NCBI RefSeq assembly: GCF_004151485.1
Contig: NZ_SBFF01000002.1
Location: 395,963-459,962 of the forward strand
Direction of reading: 5' to 3'
Origin: Sphingosinicella sp. CPCC 101087
Lineage (GTDB): Bacteria > Pseudomonadota > Alphaproteobacteria > Sphingomonadales > Sphingomonadaceae
Length of the DNA: 64,000 nucleotides
Shown: positions 44,398-54,479 of the stretch, piece after piece
How positions within the stretch are numbered: position 1 is the stretch's first letter
Layout of the letters: each line of letters opens with the position of its first letter
Program-made: the position numbers and the translations under genes
The notes under the pieces: generated by a model
Told to the model about the DNA's origin: nothing
The model's database searches: none
Seen by the model: only the letters and a program-made list of their open reading frames with translations

Positions 44398-44781
44398 CGT
44401 GCCCGCAGCAGGCCGTCCGCGAAACCCTAGGTTTTCCCGCGATTCGCGCCATGCTGCGGAGCGGCGCACAGTATAACCCATTGAAAAGTATAAGTAATAA
44501 TTGCAAGTCTACGAAGTTGCGTGCTTTTTTGCCTGTCAACCCGGTTTAATTGATGTGACGGTTTTTTTACCCCTTGATCGGACTCAGTTCAGGTTCCTAG
44601 AACAGAGTTTCCGGCCGGGCGAATCCGCGCCGGACGCAACTGCAAAATGATGCTCTACAGCGGCGCCCGGGGGTGATTCGCCGCTTGGGGAAGTTTTGCG
44701 CTCACACGCGCCGCCTTTCCAGCGGCAGCACGAAACTCGAGGGGGTGCTCGCAGGTGCAGACGCAGGCCGAAAGGACCGCC
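44398..44781 (+). other. rpsT-dnaA intergenic region with candidate dnaA promoter
   Basis: This 384-bp stretch includes an unusually A/T-rich part (about 44470-44570, with runs TTTTTT and TTTTTTT), consistent with promoter DNA. TTGATC (44574-44579) and TAGAAC (44598-44603), 18 nt apart, is a plausible dnaA promoter. I found no TTATNCACA-type DnaA-box cluster, so it does not look like the replication origin. No gene is seen. Confidence 0.5.
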
Positions 44782-46170
44782 ATGTTATCGGAGACCGGCG
44801 CAACCGACGTGCTCGGGGCGGCCTGGGAGTCGATTCGCGCGAGTCTTCGGCGGGAATGCGGCGCGCGCACCTTTGACGGCTGGCTTCGCCCGATCGCGCT
44901 CGGCGGTTTCGATGCCGAGGCCGGCACGCTGCGGCTCGAGCTTCCGTCCCAGTTCATGGCCGACTGGGTCCAGACTCATTTCTCCGAACGGCTTGCCCTG
45001 GCCTGGCGGCAGCGCCTGCCGGACGTCCGCCAGATCAGGATCGGGGTCGGCCCGGCCGCGCCGCGTACCGCAGCGGTCGTCGAGATTCCGTCGTCGCGGG
45101 ACGATGAATCGGAGTCGGCTGCTCCCGAGGAGGCCGCGAGCCTCTATTCGGTGGCGCTCGAGCCGCGTTACCGGTTCGAGAATTTCGTCATCGGCAAGGC
45201 CAACGAGGTGGCCTTCAATGCGGCCCGCACCCTGGCGACAGCCGAGAATGTCGCGTTCAATCCGCTGTTCATTCATGGGGGCACCGGCCGCGGCAAGACC
45301 CACCTGCTGCACGCTCTGGGCCACGAATTCCACCGCATGCGGCCGCGCGCGAAGATCATCTACATGTCGGCCGAGAAGTTCATGGTCGAGTTCGTCGCCG
45401 CTTTGCGTGCCAACGAAACGATCCGCTTCAAGCAGCAGCTGCGTTCGGCCGACCTGCTGATGATCGACGACGTCCAGTTCATCGCGGGCAAGGAATCGAC
45501 CCAGGAAGAATTCTTCCACACGATGAACGAGATCATCTCGGCCGGCCGCCGGCTGGCGATCAGCTCGGATCGGGCGCCGCAGGATCTCGACGGAATAGAG
45601 CCGCGTATCCTGTCGCGGCTGAGCTGGGGACTGGTCGCCGACATCAACGCCGCCGACCTCGAGCTCAGGCTCAACATCATCACCAAGAAGCTCGAGCAGC
45701 TGCCGGACGTGAAGGTCCCCGACGAGGTCGTGATGTTCCTCGCGCGGCGGATCAGCTCGAACGTGCGCGAGCTGGAGGGGGCGCTCAACCGCATCGCCGC
45801 CTATGCGATGATGCAGAACCGCACGATCGACCTCGAATTCGTCAGCGAGGTGCTCGCGAACATCCTGCGCGCCAACCAGCGCCGTATCTCCATCGACGAG
45901 ATCCAGACCCGGGTGTCGGACCATTACCGCATCCGCAAGGCCGAGATGACCAGCGCCCGGCGCGCCCGCGAGGTCGCCCGGCCGCGCCAGGTGGCCATGT
46001 ATCTGTCAAAGCAGCTGACGCCGCGATCGCTGCCGGAGATCGGCCGGCGCTTCGGCGGCCGCGACCATACGACGGTGATCCACGCCGTCCGCCAGATCGA
46101 GAAACTGCGTGCCCAGGATGCCGAGCTCGACGCCGACATCCGGCTGCTGACGCGTCAGCTGGAGAGCTGA
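44782..46170 (+). CDS. dnaA: Chromosomal replication initiator protein DnaA
   Basis: 462 residues from ATG 44782, which has AAAGGA five to six nt upstream; a GTG nine codons earlier (44755) also has a purine-rich site and cannot be excluded. The N-terminal DnaB/DnaA-binding domain starts [14 protein letters not shown]; the AAA+ domain shows Walker [16 protein letters not shown] and Walker [10 protein letters not shown]; the C-terminal DNA-binding signature is [16 protein letters not shown]. It binds DnaA boxes and opens oriC. It is followed by a hairpin terminator. Confidence 0.98.
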   Translation: MLSETGATDVLGAAWESIRASLRRECGARTFDGWLRPIALGGFDAEAGTLRLELPSQFMADWVQTHFSERLALAWRQRLPDVRQIRIGVGPAAPRTAAVVEIPSSRDDESESAAPEEAASLYSVALEPRYRFENFVIGKANEVAFNAARTLATAENVAFNPLFIHGGTGRGKTHLLHALGHEFHRMRPRAKIIYMSAEKFMVEFVAALRANETIRFKQQLRSADLLMIDDVQFIAGKESTQEEFFHTMNEIISAGRRLAISSDRAPQDLDGIEPRILSRLSWGLVADINAADLELRLNIITKKLEQLPDVKVPDEVVMFLARRISSNVRELEGALNRIAAYAMMQNRTIDLEFVSEVLANILRANQRRISIDEIQTRVSDHYRIRKAEMTSARRAREVARPRQVAMYLSKQLTPRSLPEIGRRFGGRDHTTVIHAVRQIEKLRAQDAELDADIRLLTRQLES

Positions 46171-46191
46171 GGCCCCGCACCGCTTACAATG

Positions 46192-46218
46192 AAAAGGGCC
46201 GGGTTCCCCCGGCCCTTC
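46192..46218. terminator. Bidirectional terminator between dnaA and DUF4136 gene
   Basis: AAGGGCCGGG (46194-46203), loop TTCC, CCCGGCCCTT (46208-46217). It lies between convergent genes and serves both; the T tract is short on the dnaA side. Confidence 0.75.
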
Positions 46219-46242
46219 GCTCATCCGATAGGGCGGCCCGGC

Positions 46243-46908
46243 TCAGCCCCGCTCGCGCTCCGGCGCTACCGTGATCCGGACCGTCTCGCCCGAATTGCCC
46301 GGGAATCCGGTGAACATCGCCTCGACCAGGTTCGGCACCAGCGTGGGTAGCGCGTTGCTGCGCGACCGCGCCTGGGCGAGCCCCTCGAAGAGGGCCTGGC
46401 CGTCGGCGGTGCGGCGAATGTCGAGATCGAGGAAGCTCGTGTAAACGGTGTAGCTGTCGATGTCGTAGCCGCCGAAGCCAGGCCCGAAGAAGGGATCGTG
46501 CCAGCCCCAGTAGAAGGGGTGGCGTCGGCCATAATAGCCGAAACGGCTGTAAAAGGGCCGATAGCCGAAACCGTAGCCGTAGCCGAACGGATCGGGTCTC
46601 GCCACCACCCGCTCACGGCCGTCGTCGACCCCATAATCAAGCTCGACCACCATGGTCGCCGAGTCCGGCGTAGCCGATTCGCGGTAGCCGAGCGCGGTCA
46701 GATGCTGGCGAACCAGATTGGCATATTGGGCGAACTCGAGACCGCCCCGTTTCTCGGGATCGGCGGCCTGGATGACGAAGGTCTGGCCCTGCGGCGCCGG
46801 CATCGCCTGGAAACGCTGCACCTGGGCGGGAAAACCGGTGGCGCAGGCGCTGAGCGCGAGCAATGCTGCGGGCGCGGCGAGCGCCAGCATCTTCTTTCTC
46901 AATGACAT
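46243..46908 (-). CDS. DUF4136-domain lipoprotein
   Basis: 221 residues with a lipoprotein signal (lipobox LSAC, Cys about 22). The DUF4136 region runs from about residue 30 (QRFQAMPAPQGQTFVI) to the end, with ELDYGVDDG. A Gly/Tyr/Phe-rich insert (about 109-148: GYGYGFGYRPFYSRFGYYGRR and WGWHDPFFGPGF) sits in its middle. Such proteins are envelope components of unknown role. It ends the minus-strand transcript that converges on dnaA. Confidence 0.88.
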   Translation of the reverse strand: MSLRKKMLALAAPAALLALSACATGFPAQVQRFQAMPAPQGQTFVIQAADPEKRGGLEFAQYANLVRQHLTALGYRESATPDSATMVVELDYGVDDGRERVVARPDPFGYGYGFGYRPFYSRFGYYGRRHPFYWGWHDPFFGPGFGGYDIDSYTVYTSFLDLDIRRTADGQALFEGLAQARSRSNALPTLVPNLVEAMFTGFPGNSGETVRITVAPERERG

Positions 46909-47117
46909 CTGGCAAGCCTTTCGACGCGGGAACTTTTGTCCCGTATATAGAACAGCTTGCCTTTTCGCAAAGTCCCGCTGAATGGCCGATGAAGGTCCTC
47001 AACCCCGCATGGCCGGCGTCCCCTGCGGCCGGCCGCACCGCGCCATCCTTCTATGTCCTTGCGCAGCCGCGATTTCCCACTGACTCGGGCGACGCGGTCA
47101 TTCGGCGAAAATCCGCT

Positions 47118-48122
47118 TCAGCGCGGCAGCCCGAGCGCGCGATAAGCGCCCTCGAGGGTCGGCGATGCCAGTTCGGCAGCCCTTTGAGATCCATCGACGA
47201 GATATTTCTCGAGCATGCCCGGATCGGCGGCGAACTGCTCGAGCCGGGACCGGATTGGCGCGAGCGTCTCGATCATAAGCTCGGCCAGCGCCGGCTTGAA
47301 CGCTCCAAAGCCCTTGCCGGCAAATTCCTCGACGACCGACTGGGGAGTCCGGTCGGTGAGCGCCGCATAGATGGACACCAGGTTGCGCGCCTCGGGCCGC
47401 GCCGCGAGAGCCTCGAACTGGTCGGGGAGGGGGTCGGCGTCGGTCTTCGCCTTGCGGATCTTCTGGGCGATCAGGTCGTCATCGTCGCTGAGATTGATTC
47501 GGCTCATGTCCGAAGGGTCCGACTTAGACATCTTCGCCGTGCCATCGCGCAGCGACATGATCCGTGCCGCCGATTCGCCGATATGCGGCTCCGGGATCGT
47601 GAACAGATCGACGCCATAGTCGGTGTTGAACTTGGTCGCGATGTCCCGCATCAGCTCGACATGCTGCTTCTGGTCCTCGCCGACCGGAACGTGGGTGGCC
47701 TGGTAGAGCAGCACGTCGGCCGCCTGCAGCACCGGATAGGCGAAGAGGCCTACGCTCACTCCCTCGCGGTCCTTGCCGGATTTCTCCTTGAACTGAGTCA
47801 TCCGGTTCAGCCAGCCGATCCTGGCCGTGCAGCCGAGGATCCAAGCCATTTCCGGGTGGGCCGGCACGCGTGCATGGTTGAACAGGACAGTTCTGGCGGG
47901 ATCGATGCCGCAGGCAATCAGCGCTGCGGCCATGCCGTTGACGTTCGCCCGCAATTCCGCCGGATCCTTGTAGACGGTGATCGCGTGCAGGTCGGCAAGA
48001 AAGATCAGGAAATTGTCGCGTCCTTGGGCTTCGTGCTGCATCTTCACCCAGCGCCGGATCGCCCCGAGATAATTGCCGAGGTGAAGGTTGCCGGTCGGCT
48101 GGATTCCGGAAACGACGCGCAT
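47118..48122 (-). CDS. trpS: Tryptophanyl-tRNA synthetase
   Basis: 334 residues from ATG 48122, whose A is shared with the murJ stop (TGATG); longer starts read inside murJ and are not used. The class I signatures are [12 protein letters not shown] (HIGH-type) and AKMSKSDPS (KMSKS). Tryptophan-pocket segments are as in bacterial TrpRS ([27 protein letters not shown]). It charges tRNA-Trp. Co-translation with murJ is usual in this group. Confidence 0.97.
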   Translation of the reverse strand: MRVVSGIQPTGNLHLGNYLGAIRRWVKMQHEAQGRDNFLIFLADLHAITVYKDPAELRANVNGMAAALIACGIDPARTVLFNHARVPAHPEMAWILGCTARIGWLNRMTQFKEKSGKDREGVSVGLFAYPVLQAADVLLYQATHVPVGEDQKQHVELMRDIATKFNTDYGVDLFTIPEPHIGESAARIMSLRDGTAKMSKSDPSDMSRINLSDDDDLIAQKIRKAKTDADPLPDQFEALAARPEARNLVSIYAALTDRTPQSVVEEFAGKGFGAFKPALAELMIETLAPIRSRLEQFAADPGMLEKYLVDGSQRAAELASPTLEGAYRALGLPR

Positions 48123-49696
48123 CAATTCTTCCTTCCCTTTCTCGTCAGCACCCTGATCCGATCCCGGTCGATCGCGCCGATCAGGAAGGCGACACCGAAA
48201 TAGGTGGCGGAGCCTACGCCGACCAGCACGACCAGCGCCAATACTCGCTCGAACAGGTTGCCCGCATAATAATCCGACATGCCGCCGCGCACGAACCATA
48301 AGGCTGCCGCCATCGCGGCCGCGGCGACCAGCAGCCGCGCGATCCGGGAGAGCAGCCGGCCATCGGCGCGATAATGATCGCGGCGCACCAGGATGAAGTA
48401 GAGGATGAGGCAGTTGAGCCAGGCCCCGATCGCACTAGCGGCGGCGACGCCGACGACGCCGAAGCGATAAAGAAACAGCAGATTGAAGGCGAAGAAGAAG
48501 CCCAGCGCCACGAGCGCCGCATAGACGGGCGTGCGGGTGTCGGCGCGTGCATAAAAGGCCGGCGTCAGCACCTTGATCAGCACGTAAGCGGGCAGGCCGG
48601 CCACCAGCGCACTCAGCACGTTGGCGGTGACCAAGGCATCTCCCGGCGTGAACCGGCCGCCCAGGAAGACGATAGTGACGAACGGGAGCGCGCACAGGGC
48701 GAGCGCGATCGTCGCCGGCAGGGTCAGCAGCATCGCGATCTCGATCGCGTCGGACTGCACCCGGTCCGCGGCCGCGCGCTCATTTCCCCCGATATGCCTG
48801 GACAGTGCGGGAAGGATGGCGGTGCCGAGCGCGATCCCGATGATTCCCAGCGGGAGCTGATTGAGCCGGTCGGCATAGTTCACATAGCTGAGCGCGCCGC
48901 TCGGCAGCTGGTTGAGGAAGTAGACCTGAAGCAGCTGATTGACCTGGTAAGCGCCGGTCCCGAGCGCGGCGGGCAGGGCGATCCAGCCCAGGCGCTTGAC
49001 CTCAGGCGTCAAGCGCGGCCGGCCGATGCGCGGCCGAAACCCCGAACGGCGTACCCAATAATAGACCCAGGCGAGCTGAAGCAGCCCGGCTGCGGCGACG
49101 GACCAGGCAAGGAGGATCGCAATGTCTCCCGGCGTGGCGCCCTCGCGCTGCAGCAGCGCGCCTGCGAGCAAGGCGACGATCATCACCAGATTGAGCAGAA
49201 TCGGGAAGGATGCTCCGGGCGCGAAGCGTGAAACCGAGTTCAGCATGCCCACGAACACGGTGACCAGGCTGATGAGCAGGATGTAGGGAAAGGTGATTCT
49301 CGCCAGCGTCACGCCGAACTCGAACTTTCCCGGAATCGCCTGCCAATCGCTGGCCAGCATCCAGATCACGGCCGGCATGGCGAGCTCGAACAATGCGACG
49401 ATCACGACCAGGATCGGGACGAACACGGACAGGACGTCGTTGCTGAAGTCCCGCGCCGAATCCAGGCCGCCGTCGGAGTGAAGGCGCTTGCTGAACATGG
49501 GCACGAAGGCGGCCGAGAAGGCGCCTTCCGCGAACAGCCTGCGAAAGGTGTTGGGCAGCAGGAACGCCATCAGGAAGGCGTCCGTGACGGCTCCCGCACC
49601 CAGGATGCGGGCGAAGATCATCTCGCGCGCGAAGCCGGCAAGCCGGCTGACCATCGTCAGGCCGCCGATGATTCCGGTGGACCTGAGCAGGCTCAT
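48122..49696 (-). CDS. murJ: Lipid II flippase MurJ
   Basis: 524 residues with 12-14 hydrophobic helices and the MviN family opening ([28 protein letters not shown] in part) and [15 protein letters not shown]. Charged/arginine residues of the central cavity (R in RLAGFARE and RRLFAEG) are present. It moves lipid II across the inner membrane. The stop overlaps the trpS start; secB lies 43 nt upstream on the same strand, so secB-murJ-trpS is one unit. Confidence 0.96.
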   Translation of the reverse strand: MSLLRSTGIIGGLTMVSRLAGFAREMIFARILGAGAVTDAFLMAFLLPNTFRRLFAEGAFSAAFVPMFSKRLHSDGGLDSARDFSNDVLSVFVPILVVIVALFELAMPAVIWMLASDWQAIPGKFEFGVTLARITFPYILLISLVTVFVGMLNSVSRFAPGASFPILLNLVMIVALLAGALLQREGATPGDIAILLAWSVAAAGLLQLAWVYYWVRRSGFRPRIGRPRLTPEVKRLGWIALPAALGTGAYQVNQLLQVYFLNQLPSGALSYVNYADRLNQLPLGIIGIALGTAILPALSRHIGGNERAAADRVQSDAIEIAMLLTLPATIALALCALPFVTIVFLGGRFTPGDALVTANVLSALVAGLPAYVLIKVLTPAFYARADTRTPVYAALVALGFFFAFNLLFLYRFGVVGVAAASAIGAWLNCLILYFILVRRDHYRADGRLLSRIARLLVAAAAMAAALWFVRGGMSDYYAGNLFERVLALVVLVGVGSATYFGVAFLIGAIDRDRIRVLTRKGRKN

Positions 49697-49739
49697 TGCA
49701 AAGCCCCGATTCCTGCCGCAGCGGCTAGCATCAGCCGCT

Positions 49740-50252
49740 TCAGGCCTGGCCGGTCACGTCTCCGATCTGGCCTCCGTTCGACTGCTGGGCGGCGCGCTGC
49801 ATGTAGAGGCTGGCAAAGTCGATCGGATCTAGCAGCAGCGGCGGGAATCCGGCGTCGACGACCGCGTCCGAGATGATCCGGCGCGCGAAGGGGAAAAGGA
49901 TGCGCGGCGCCTCGGCGAGGAGGAAAGGCTGCAACTGCTCCTGCGGCAGGTTCCTCAGCGCGAACAGGCCCCCGTAGAGCAGCTCCATCTGGAAGGCGGT
50001 GCCCTCGGCGGACTTGGCGGCGATGTCCACCTTGAGCACGACCTCGTGCAGATCCTGGCCGACCGGCTGCGAGCCGATGTTGAACTGGACGTCCATCTGG
50101 GGCTGGCCCTGCCATTGGTAGACGGCCGGCGCGTTCGGGTTTTCGAAGGAAAGGTCCTTCACATATTGGGCGATGACGCCGACCTGCGGCGCTCCGCCCG
50201 CCACGCCCAATTCCTGCTCGCCCGCGCCGTTGGCGCCTTCCTGTTCGGCCAT
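49740..50252 (-). CDS. secB: Protein-export chaperone SecB
   Basis: 170 residues. SecB core is clear: AQYVKDLSFENPNAP, QFNIGSQPVGQDLHEVVLKVDI in part, LYGGLFALRNLP, ILFPFARRIISDAVVDAGFPPLLLDPIDFASLY in part. It keeps precursor proteins unfolded and hands them to SecA. It starts the secB-murJ-trpS run and is divergent from the tim44-like gene with 188 bp between. Confidence 0.97.
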   Translation of the reverse strand: MAEQEGANGAGEQELGVAGGAPQVGVIAQYVKDLSFENPNAPAVYQWQGQPQMDVQFNIGSQPVGQDLHEVVLKVDIAAKSAEGTAFQMELLYGGLFALRNLPQEQLQPFLLAEAPRILFPFARRIISDAVVDAGFPPLLLDPIDFASLYMQRAAQQSNGGQIGDVTGQA

Positions 50253-50440
50253 CTCTTCAAATCCCCGGAATCACAATGGAAATGCCGCGCCCCCGCCGGA
50301 AGCGGCGGCGCGCGGCGACGCCTGCGCGCGGGTAGCAGGCGCCCGGGCGGGGCGCAACATCCGGCACGCTCGTTCGTTGCAGGGAATGCGGATTTGAATC
50401 GTACCCGGTTCGCGCCTATGTAGGAAGTCCGCCAAGGAGA

Positions 50441-51097
50441 ATGGAATTGACCGTCGGAATCGTGCTGCTGGCCATGATCGCGCTGTTCGTGGGCCTGCGG
50501 CTTTACGCCGTGCTCGGACAAAGGACGGGTCATGAACAGCAGCCGGTGACGCGACCGGAGGCTACCCCCGGCCTCGAGCCCATGACGGCGCCGGCCGAGA
50601 CCAAGTCGGGCGCTGCCGAGCCCAGCAGCCTGGCCTTCGAGCAGGGCGCCGCCGCCGGCATCCGGTCGATCATCGCGGCCGATTCCGACTTCGACGTCGC
50701 GCGCTTCCTGGAAGGCGCTCAGGCGGCCTATCGGATGATCCTCGAGGCCTTCTGGAGGGGCGACCGTGCAGAGCTGGCCCATCTGGTGGGAGACGAGGTT
50801 CGCGCCACCTTCGAGGCAGCCATCGACGAGCGCGAGGCTGCCGGCCACAAGCTGGACAACCGACTGGTAGCGATCGAGCGGGCCGCCATCGACGATGCGC
50901 GGCTGGACGGCCGTACGGCCCAGATCGACGTGCGTTTCGACGCCTTCGTCGTCGCGGTCACCCGCGACGCGCAAGGCGAGCTCGTCGCCGGCTCGCTCAG
51001 CGACGCCATTCCGACCCACGATGTCTGGACCTTCCGTCGCGACCTCAACGCCCGCGACCCGAACTGGCTGCTCGTCGAGACCGACGAGGTCGCCTGA
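50441..51097 (+). CDS. Tim44-like domain membrane protein
   Basis: 218 residues. A single N-terminal membrane helix (VGIVLLAMIALFVGLRLYAVLG) is followed by a proline/glutamate-rich linker and a Tim44-like domain from about residue 78 (DFDVARFLEGAQAAYRMILEAFWRGDRAEL in outline) to DPNWLLVETDEV. It is the bacterial homologue of the mitochondrial import motor anchor, of uncertain role in bacteria. It is the first gene of tim44-mltA-smr, an order typical of alphaproteobacteria. Confidence 0.93.
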   Translation: MELTVGIVLLAMIALFVGLRLYAVLGQRTGHEQQPVTRPEATPGLEPMTAPAETKSGAAEPSSLAFEQGAAAGIRSIIAADSDFDVARFLEGAQAAYRMILEAFWRGDRAELAHLVGDEVRATFEAAIDEREAAGHKLDNRLVAIERAAIDDARLDGRTAQIDVRFDAFVVAVTRDAQGELVAGSLSDAIPTHDVWTFRRDLNARDPNWLLVETDEVA

Positions 51098-51166
51098 ACC
51101 GGCAAGCCCGTCGCCGAACGGCGATTTCGCCTCGTCATCGACTGACCTCGCAGGCTATGCGGGGCA

Positions 51167-52372
51167 ATGGCGCGTTCCGATTCCCCCTTGCTCACCTTCC
51201 GCCCGCTGCTCCTGCTCGGCCTGCTGATCGCGATCGGAAGTTGCGCGCGCACCGTTCCGCCCCCGCGCGAGGCCCCGCCCGTTCCCGAATCGCCGCCGGA
51301 GCCGGAAGTCGCGCTCGAAGCGGGAGTAGTGGCGGGGCCGCCGATCGGTGCGCTCGGCATCTCGCCCGCCGCAGCCGCGGCCGCGCTGCAGGCGTTCAGA
51401 ATTTCCTGCCCCGATCTTCTCCGTCGCGACGATGCCTCCGGCCTGACCCGCCCCTCCGACTGGAGCACGACCTGTGCCGCCGCGGGGTCATGGACCGAGG
51501 CGGATGCTTCCGCCTTCCTCGCCGCTCACCTGGAGGCGGTCATCGTCGGGGACGGAAATGCCTTCGCCACCGGCTATTACGAGCCGGAAATTCCGGGCTC
51601 GCGGGAGCGTCGGCCGGGCTATGACGTGCCGATCTACTCCAAGCCAGGCGACCTGCTGGACCGCAATCCCCTCACCGGCGAAGCCGGTCGGGGACGATTG
51701 GACGAGAATGGCCGATACGTCCTCTATTACGAGCGAGCGGACATAGAGGAGGGCGCGCTCGCGGGCCGGGGCCTCGAAATAGCCTGGGCGGCCGATCCGG
51801 TCGACCTCTTCTTCCTCCAGATCCAGGGCTCGGGCCGGCTCCGTCTTCCCGACGGATCGGTGATGCGGATCGGCTATGCCGGGCAGAACGGCCGCGAATA
51901 TGTCGCGATCGGACGGCTGCTGCGCGAGCGTGGCATATTGGAGAGCCCGATCACCATGCAGGCGATCGTCGACTGGCTTCGGGCCAATCGCGAAGCGGGC
52001 CGCGCTCTGATGCGCGAGAATCGCAGCTACGTCTTCTTCCATGAGCTGACCGGCCCCGGCCCGCTCGGCTCCCTCGGCCGGCCGGTCACGCCGCGGGTCA
52101 GCATCGCCGCCGACCCGCGGTTCGTGCCACTGGGGGCGCCGGTCGTGCTCGCCGGCATGGACAACCGCCTGGCCGACGGAATCTGGGTCGCTCAGGACAC
52201 TGGCGGCGCGATCCGCGGTGCCAACCGGTTCGACACATTCTGGGGCGCCGGTACTGAGGCGGCGGAGATTGCCGGCGGAATGTCGGCCCGCGGCCGCGCC
52301 TATCTGCTGCTTCCGCGCGGAACCGTCGCGCGCCTCGCCGGCCGGATCGATGGCGCGACGCCTCAGCGCTGA
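51167..52372 (+). CDS. mltA: Membrane-bound lytic murein transglycosylase A
   Basis: 401 residues. A signal with lipobox GSC (Cys about 25) is followed by the MltA domain (FATGYYEPEIPGS, FFLQIQGSGRLRLPDG, VGQNG-type GYAGQNGREY) and the C-terminal 3D domain with the Asp triad (VSIAADPRFVPLG, WVAQDTGGAIRGANRFDTFWG in outline). It cleaves peptidoglycan strands to anhydromuropeptides. It overlaps the smr gene start by 23 nt. Confidence 0.95.
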   Translation: MARSDSPLLTFRPLLLLGLLIAIGSCARTVPPPREAPPVPESPPEPEVALEAGVVAGPPIGALGISPAAAAAALQAFRISCPDLLRRDDASGLTRPSDWSTTCAAAGSWTEADASAFLAAHLEAVIVGDGNAFATGYYEPEIPGSRERRPGYDVPIYSKPGDLLDRNPLTGEAGRGRLDENGRYVLYYERADIEEGALAGRGLEIAWAADPVDLFFLQIQGSGRLRLPDGSVMRIGYAGQNGREYVAIGRLLRERGILESPITMQAIVDWLRANREAGRALMRENRSYVFFHELTGPGPLGSLGRPVTPRVSIAADPRFVPLGAPVVLAGMDNRLADGIWVAQDTGGAIRGANRFDTFWGAGTEAAEIAGGMSARGRAYLLLPRGTVARLAGRIDGATPQR

Positions 52373-52916
52373 GGAGCGCGCGCTCTGGCGCAAGGTCGTG
52401 GAGACGGTACGGCCGTTCGAAGGCATGGCGGTGCCTGCGCCCGAAACCGCGGCCTCCAATCCGGGTCATTCGGCGGCAGCAGCGGCGCCACCCCAGCGCC
52501 GACGCGTGCCGCCTGCGGAGCGGGCGGGCGCGGGCAGGGCAACGCCTGGCACCACGCTCGACGGCGGCTGGGATCGCCGCCTGGCCCGGGGCCTGGTTGC
52601 ACCCGACGCGGTCGTGGACCTTCATGGCCACGACCTCGCCGGCGCTTATGCCCGCCTCGACCGCAATCTGGAGGAGGGAATCGCCCGTGGCTGGAGATTG
52701 CTGTTGCTCGTCACCGGCAAGCCGCCGCGCGACGATCGCCGCCCGGTCGTCCGCGGCGCCATCCGCGCCGCAGTCGGGGATTGGCTGCAGGCGTCGCGGC
52801 ATGCCGCGGACATCGCCGCGGTGCGCAACGCTCATCCGCGCCACGGCGGCACCGGCGCACTTTATATCGTCCTTCGGCGCAAGCGGGACGGACGACCTGG
52901 AAGAAACCCGCCGTAA
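52350..52916 (+). CDS. Smr/MutS2-domain protein
   Basis: 188 residues from ATG 52350, inside the last 23 nt of mltA. The N-terminal half (about 1-85) is basic, proline/alanine-rich and disordered (PPQRRRVPPAERAG). The Smr domain follows with the signature VVDLHGHDLAGAYARL (about 90), LLLVTGKPPRD and HGGTGALYIVLRR. Smr domains are often DNA or RNA nicking/binding modules. It is coupled to mltA, usual for the group, with no obvious shared function. Confidence 0.92.
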   Translation: MARRLSAEERALWRKVVETVRPFEGMAVPAPETAASNPGHSAAAAAPPQRRRVPPAERAGAGRATPGTTLDGGWDRRLARGLVAPDAVVDLHGHDLAGAYARLDRNLEEGIARGWRLLLLVTGKPPRDDRRPVVRGAIRAAVGDWLQASRHAADIAAVRNAHPRHGGTGALYIVLRRKRDGRPGRNPP

Positions 52917-53010
52917 ATTGGTAAGACGTATGAGCGACTTGCCGAGTAGAGGCACAGTATTGGGTCGTTATATTTGCAATTTGTAAAGTCATGCTCCTTA
53001 TTGGCGAGCC

Positions 53011-53262
53011 ATGACCCGCTTCGGAAGGGATGTGCTTGCCGCGTCTGCTGTCGCGATCGCGACCTATCTGACCGCCCATGCCCTGGTCCCGCGGGCCGAG
53101 CCCCCAACCGATCGTGACGAATCCTCGACGCGCTACTTCCGCGACTGCAGCGAGGCGCGAGCTTCGGGCGATGCCCCGATCTACCCGCGCGAGCCGGGCT
53201 ACCGCGCCGCTCTGGACGAGGACGGAGACGGAATCGCCTGCGAACTCTATTCCGGCGGTTGA
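53011..53262 (+). CDS. Excalibur calcium-binding domain protein
   Basis: 83 residues. A signal or anchor helix (VLAASAVAIATYLTAHALV) is followed by an excalibur motif: FRDCSEARASG...PGYRAALDEDGDGIACE, with two cysteines and the DxDGDGIAC calcium loop. It likely binds calcium outside the cytoplasm. The last 16 nt overlap the 3' end of the convergent dapE gene, so both end on opposite strands of the same bases. Confidence 0.88.
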   Translation: MTRFGRDVLAASAVAIATYLTAHALVPRAEPPTDRDESSTRYFRDCSEARASGDAPIYPREPGYRAALDEDGDGIACELYSGG

Positions 53263-54398
53263 GGCTCGATACCCAGCGCTGCGCGGATGACGCGGCCATA
53301 GATGCGCTGGAGCGCCAATATGTCATCCACCGCCGCCGCCTCGTCCAGCTTGTGCATGGTGGCATTGGGCAGGCCGAAATCGACCACCGGGCACATTTCA
53401 ATCAGGAACCGCCCGTCCGATGTGCCGCCGTGGGTTGAGAGGCGGGGCCGGGCGCCGGTTTCCGCTTCAATGGCGGCGCTGACGATCTCGTAAATCGGGC
53501 CCGCCGGGGTCAGAAACGCCTCGCCCGAGATCTTCGCCTCGACCGTGCTTCCCGGGGCGGCGGCCTCGGCGGTGCGCCGTACCCGTTCGACGAGCGCCTC
53601 GCCGCTCTGCAGGTCGTTGAACCGGATGTTGAGCTGCGCGAAGGCGGCGCCCGGTATGACATTGGTCGCTTTGCTGCTCGTCTCGACGGCGGTGATTTCG
53701 AGATTCGAGGGCTGGAACGCGTCATTGCCATCGTCCAGCTTCAGGGCGCAAAGCGCGTCGATCAGCCGTCCGAGCCGGGGCACCGGATTGTCCGCCCGGT
53801 GCGGATAGGCGACATGGCCCTGGATGCCGGGCAGCTTGATCCACATGTTGACCGAGCCGCGCCGGCCGATCTTGACGACGTCGCCGAGCCGCGCCTCCGA
53901 GGTCGGCTCGCCGATCAGGATCATGTCCGGCCGGATGCCGCGGGCCTTCATCCATTCGATCAGTCGCGGCGTTCCGTACGTAGCGGGCCCCTCCTCGTCG
54001 CCGGTGATGATCAGGCTCAACGTGCCGGCGTGGCGGGGAAGGTCGGCGCAGGCGGCAACGAAGGCCGCGATCCCACCTTTCATGTCGACGGCCCCGCGGC
54101 CGTGAATCAGGCCGCCGCGCAGCTCGGGCACGAAAGCGTCGGTCGCCCAGCCGTCGCCAGGCGGAACGACGTCGAGATGGCCGGCGAATCCGAAATGCGG
54201 GGCGCCCGAACCGCGGGTGGCGAACAGATTTTCCACCGGCCCGTCCGGCGGCTCGCCTTCGACGAACCGATGCACGGCAAACCCCAAGGGGAGCAGGGCC
54301 GCTTCGAGCACGTCGAACACCTCGCCGCTGGCAGGCGTGATGCTGGGGCAGGCAATCAGGCGGCCGGCCAGTTCGACCGGGTCAATCGTCGTCGTCAT
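53247..54398 (-). CDS. dapE: Succinyl-diaminopimelate desuccinylase
   Basis: 383 residues of the M20 metallopeptidase family. Metal and catalytic segments are visible: FAGHLDVVPPGD, GRGAVDMKGG, TGDEEGPA, THGGTSDGRF. DapE hydrolyses N-succinyl-LL-diaminopimelate in lysine and meso-diaminopimelate synthesis. No other dap gene is adjacent. It converges on the excalibur gene and is divergent from the cupin gene. Confidence 0.96.
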   Translation of the reverse strand: MTTTIDPVELAGRLIACPSITPASGEVFDVLEAALLPLGFAVHRFVEGEPPDGPVENLFATRGSGAPHFGFAGHLDVVPPGDGWATDAFVPELRGGLIHGRGAVDMKGGIAAFVAACADLPRHAGTLSLIITGDEEGPATYGTPRLIEWMKARGIRPDMILIGEPTSEARLGDVVKIGRRGSVNMWIKLPGIQGHVAYPHRADNPVPRLGRLIDALCALKLDDGNDAFQPSNLEITAVETSSKATNVIPGAAFAQLNIRFNDLQSGEALVERVRRTAEAAAPGSTVEAKISGEAFLTPAGPIYEIVSAAIEAETGARPRLSTHGGTSDGRFLIEMCPVVDFGLPNATMHKLDEAAAVDDILALQRIYGRVIRAALGIEPQPPE

Positions 54399-54479
54399 GC
54401 GCCTCCGGATCGTCGACGGGCCGCAAAACCCGTTTCCTTGCCCGTGCGACGCCGTCTAACACGGGACCGGAGAAACGCC

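Noticed and set aside
44398..44781. Origin of replication at dnaA
   Set aside because: A/T-rich DNA is present, but no cluster of DnaA boxes was seen, and in alphaproteobacteria the origin is usually not next to dnaA.
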